DNA from: CATQHS01 sp963422655
GTDB taxonomy: Bacteria > Actinomycetota > Acidimicrobiia > Acidimicrobiales > Aldehydirespiratoraceae
NCBI GenBank assembly: GCA_963422655.1
Contig: OY730440.1
Coordinates: 1,922,001-1,986,000, forward strand
DNA: 64,000 bases
Direction of reading: 5' to 3'
Below the pieces are notes generated by a model that saw only the letters and a list, made by a program, of their open reading frames with translations, was not told the origin of the DNA and searched no databases. A program made the translations under genes and the position numbers. Every line of letters starts with the position of its first letter. Positions within the stretch are counted from its first letter, which is position 1. Of this stretch, positions 62,901 to 64,000 are shown piece by piece.

Positions 62901-63415
62901 CTCTGGCCGATCTCGACCCGAGCATCGACGCGGTTGCGGGTTACACCCGCTACCGGATCGAGGGCCTGGAAACCGCCCATGCCGAAGCCGCGGTGGCGGT
63001 GGTGGACCGGGGTGGCATCTCGCTGAACATCGTGTCTCGAACCGATCGTGTTCCGGAACTGAGCGGCACCAAGCACCAAGTGGCCACCGAGCGCCGGGTG
63101 CTGGTGGCCCGAGGCCGTCGTGACGGGCGGACAGTGGTGCTGGTGCCGGAGATCAAAGGCGGTGTCACCATCGGGATCACGTTGCTGCATGTCTCCTTCG
63201 TGGATCGACTCTCGGTCGCGGCGGCTCGCGGCGTGCTCCAGGGTTATCGCAACCGCTACTCGGAATTGCGGGATGCCGTAACCGAGACCGAGCCGACCTT
63301 TCGGGAAGACGTTCTGGCTGCCATCGCGCCGGTGGAGATGCTGACCGAGCCGGTGCCGGACCTGGCCGATCGCTGGTGGGTCGGGTCGGGCCCGGAGCAA
63401 GATCGTGAACGATGA
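59912..63415 (+). CDS. glmS: Glucosamine-6-phosphate synthase (GlmS) with large insertions and C-terminal extension
   Basis: A 1167-residue protein, almost twice the usual 610. It starts Met-Cys-Gly-Ile-Val (GTG TGC), giving the N-terminal Cys nucleophile. About 145 extra residues precede RLEVRGRDSAGLHLL; glutaminase residues are kept in AHTRWASVGI, NAHPLNN, ALNGDIDNF and TTDAKA. Two SIS domains follow (VIAISQSGTTTDTNRTVDI; VVGNGPNKIAAREI). By eye, E. coli Glu488, Lys503 and His504 match KLSEL and DKKHID, and Lys603 of the C-tail matches RHQAKTVTV near residue 958. About 205 further residues lie beyond that tail. acpS and a YjeF gene follow, as glmS is often placed in actinobacteria. Confidence 0.88.
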   Translation: MCGIVAVVRRPATRPMPTADEVVGLVSGPDPARPGADPVVALSLAADRLADADALLGGVPGLRLMLADPSLADILAARIEALAASVSAVEARVDADDAFSTVESEQLNHELVRVRDGIWALQQDRLGSVRSVRGLIGAARSEAAVTAGLSIHQALAALDRLEVRGRDSAGLHLLIRDHELDLDDAAVLSAISERSKDRNFGSGSVRLVNGVLSFVYKTAAEIGELGDNTAVLRAAVTGDGLLAEALARDRAQVLVLAHTRWASVGIISEPNAHPLNNERAGVDSAAGSGAAYVVGALNGDIDNFADLMASANVAAPPTITTDAKAMPTVMGRLLESGLPIAEAFRRTVVDFEGSVAVAACTAADPGQLQLALRGSGQSLYVGLAEDAYVVASEPYGLVEATSRYIRMDGDTPGNPDNPSTGRGQVVELDGSRAGTVEGVSRWAYDSTELPVSAAEVVRTSITTRDIDRGDHRHYLLKEINQAPESFRKTLRGRIVGSGSTLRVSLGPETIPEPVRTGLRAGSLSRVLVVGQGTAAVAGESLAAALQTWTGGAVTALALPATELSGFGLRPDMSDTMVIAISQSGTTTDTNRTVDIVRARGATVIAVVNRRNSDLTDRADGVLYTSDGRDIEMSVASTKAFYSQIAAGLLLAVAIADEIGADGDRGVDRASGGSYPHDRARLLEAIRALPTALETVLESRPLVADAAHRFAPPRRHWAVVGNGPNKIAAREIRIKLSELCYKSISSDSTEDKKHIDLSAEPLILVCAAGLTGSTATDVAKEVAIFSAHKATPIVVADSGDERFDAALAVLPVPVVDPRLSFVLAAMVGHIFGYEAALAIDAGARPLREARSAIERAAARPGVTGEEAMAEIAPVVERVATAFYDGLRQGHYNGHLQASTAVRISTALRYALGRAPLDSYQVEMGEVGTPGVVIEDLAAALTLGIAELSRPIDAIRHQAKTVTVGISRSDQTLLGARLVQAVLDVGAPRDQLSYSALRTLADLDPSIDAVAGYTRYRIEGLETAHAEAAVAVVDRGGISLNIVSRTDRVPELSGTKHQVATERRVLVARGRRDGRTVVLVPEIKGGVTIGITLLHVSFVDRLSVAAARGVLQGYRNRYSELRDAVTETEPTFREDVLAAIAPVEMLTEPVPDLADRWWVGSGPEQDRER

Positions 63416-63791
63416 CGGGCGGGCTGTGATCGGCATCGGAACCGACCTGGTCGACATCGACCGGTTCCGAACCGTGATAAACCGGACCCCGGCCGTGATC
63501 GAGCGGTTGTTCACCGCCGGTGAACGGTCCTACGCAGCCCGGGCCACCGACGCCGCTCCTCGCCTGGCCGGTAGGTTCGCAGCCAAGGAAGCGACCCTGA
63601 AGGCGCTCGGCCTCGGTCTCGGCGCAATGGCCATGGCCCAGATCGAAGTGGTTCGGTTGGGCGACGGTCGGCCGGAACTGCTACTTCATGGCCCGGCCCG
63701 AGCCGTGGCCCGATCCCACGGTGTGCAGCGCTGGCTGGTGACCATCTCCCACACCGACCGGCTGGCCCAGGCCACCGTGATGGCGTTGTAG
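63405..63791 (+). CDS. acpS: Holo-[acyl-carrier-protein] synthase
   Basis: A 128-residue (or 121 from GTG 63426) AcpS that transfers the 4'-phosphopantetheine arm from CoA to ACP. Markers: VIGIGTDLVDIDRF at the start with the metal-binding Asp, and GRFAAKEATLKALG with the Glu-x3-Lys motif; SHGVQRWLVTISHTD near the end. GTG 63426 starts directly at the conserved region; the longer frame overlaps the glmS stop. Confidence 0.95.
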   Translation: MNDDGRAVIGIGTDLVDIDRFRTVINRTPAVIERLFTAGERSYAARATDAAPRLAGRFAAKEATLKALGLGLGAMAMAQIEVVRLGDGRPELLLHGPARAVARSHGVQRWLVTISHTDRLAQATVMAL

Positions 63792-63793
63792 CG

Positions 63794-64000
63794 GTGATTC
63801 CCGTCGTCACCGGAGCTCAGATGGCCGCCATCGACGCGGCTGCTCCCGAACCGGTGGAGGTGCTGATCGAACGAGCCGGCGCCGCCGTGGCCCGGGCCGC
63901 GGTCGATCTCATGGGCGGTACCTACGGTCGCCGGGTGGTGGTGCTGGCCGGGCCCGGCCACAACGGAGACGACGGCAGAGCGGCCGCGGTTCGGTTGCGC
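63794..64000 (+). CDS. NAD(P)H-hydrate epimerase/dehydratase (YjeF N-domain), 3'-truncated by window edge
   Basis: The first 69 codons from GTG 63794, 2 bases after acpS. VTGAQMAAIDAAAPEP, LIERAGAAVARAA and the nucleotide loop VVVLAGPGHNGDDGRAAAV mark the YjeF N-terminal epimerase domain, which repairs hydrated NAD(P)H. Actinobacterial versions are usually fused to the C-terminal dehydratase; that part is outside the window. Confidence 0.88.
   Translation, partial: MIPVVTGAQMAAIDAAAPEPVEVLIERAGAAVARAAVDLMGGTYGRRVVVLAGPGHNGDDGRAAAVRLR

Overview
The window looks like a chromosomal segment of a high-GC actinobacterium, most plausibly from the Acidimicrobiia or a related deep branch. Supporting signs are GTG and TTG starts, many 4-base stop/start overlaps, mycothiol (mshA) and menaquinone genes, an acyl-CoA carboxylase with the short actinobacterial epsilon subunit, and a 13E12-type DUF222/HNH protein. 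The order mshA - YbjN protein - proC - hemA/C/D/B - hemL, with men genes further on, parallels the Mycobacterium tuberculosis order as I remember it, so much of the window is a conserved backbone with accessory insertions. The lineage call is inference; no rRNA is present.

Layout. 1-6 kb: end of an epoxide hydrolase, a lone AAA+ ATPase, carboxylase beta and epsilon subunits, aat, a membrane-anchored cyclophilin and a possible lipoprotein. 6-11.4 kb: a minus-strand, more AT-rich polysaccharide cluster (GT2, Wzx-like flippase, GT4, Wzy/WaaL-like polymerase or ligase). 11.5-17 kb: a membrane-anchored protein, a NagZ-like lipoprotein, tRNA-Lys, a P450, a DUF2237 protein, a YgjP-like metallopeptidase and a histidine phosphatase. 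17-28.5 kb: MoaD/ThiS protein, mshA, YbjN protein, a tandemly duplicated leader, proC, SAM hydrolase, a 29-aa membrane peptide, an acyl-CoA ligase, hemA-hemC-hemD-hemB-hemL and aroQ. 28.5-37.4 kb is accessory: a LigD-type polymerase domain, an EF-hand/pretoxin-like orphan, psuG, a second P450, a DUF222-HNH protein and two tandem Fic proteins. 37.4-43.7 kb: enoyl-CoA hydratase, VOC protein, acyl-CoA synthetase and two adjacent fold-type II PLP enzymes. 43.7-50.5 kb: an AddAB-like helicase-nuclease pair. 50.5-56.2 kb: a 54-aa membrane protein and the tightly overlapping menF-menD-menH-menC operon. 56.2-59.8 kb: an aldehyde dehydrogenase remnant and a secreted trypsin-like protease with six fibronectin III repeats. 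59.9-64 kb: an oversized GlmS, acpS and the start of a YjeF-type NAD(P)H-hydrate epimerase.

How genes work together. hemA-C-D-B-L convert glutamyl-tRNA to uroporphyrinogen III. menF-D-H-C convert chorismate to o-succinylbenzoate; menE, menB and menA are not in the window. The polysaccharide genes would build, flip and polymerise or ligate a surface glycan. The AddAB-like pair would process double-strand breaks.

Most notable: isochorismate synthase fused to an N-terminal MerR-like helix-turn-helix region; a GlmS of about 1167 residues that keeps its catalytic residues but carries large insertions and a C-terminal extension; an EF-hand/PT-TG-like orphan; a duplicated and partly deleted ybjN-proC junction that creates a chimeric ORF; a MoaD-like protein whose essential terminal Gly-Gly is buried by an apparent one-base frameshift; and repeated short head-to-tail duplications across the window.
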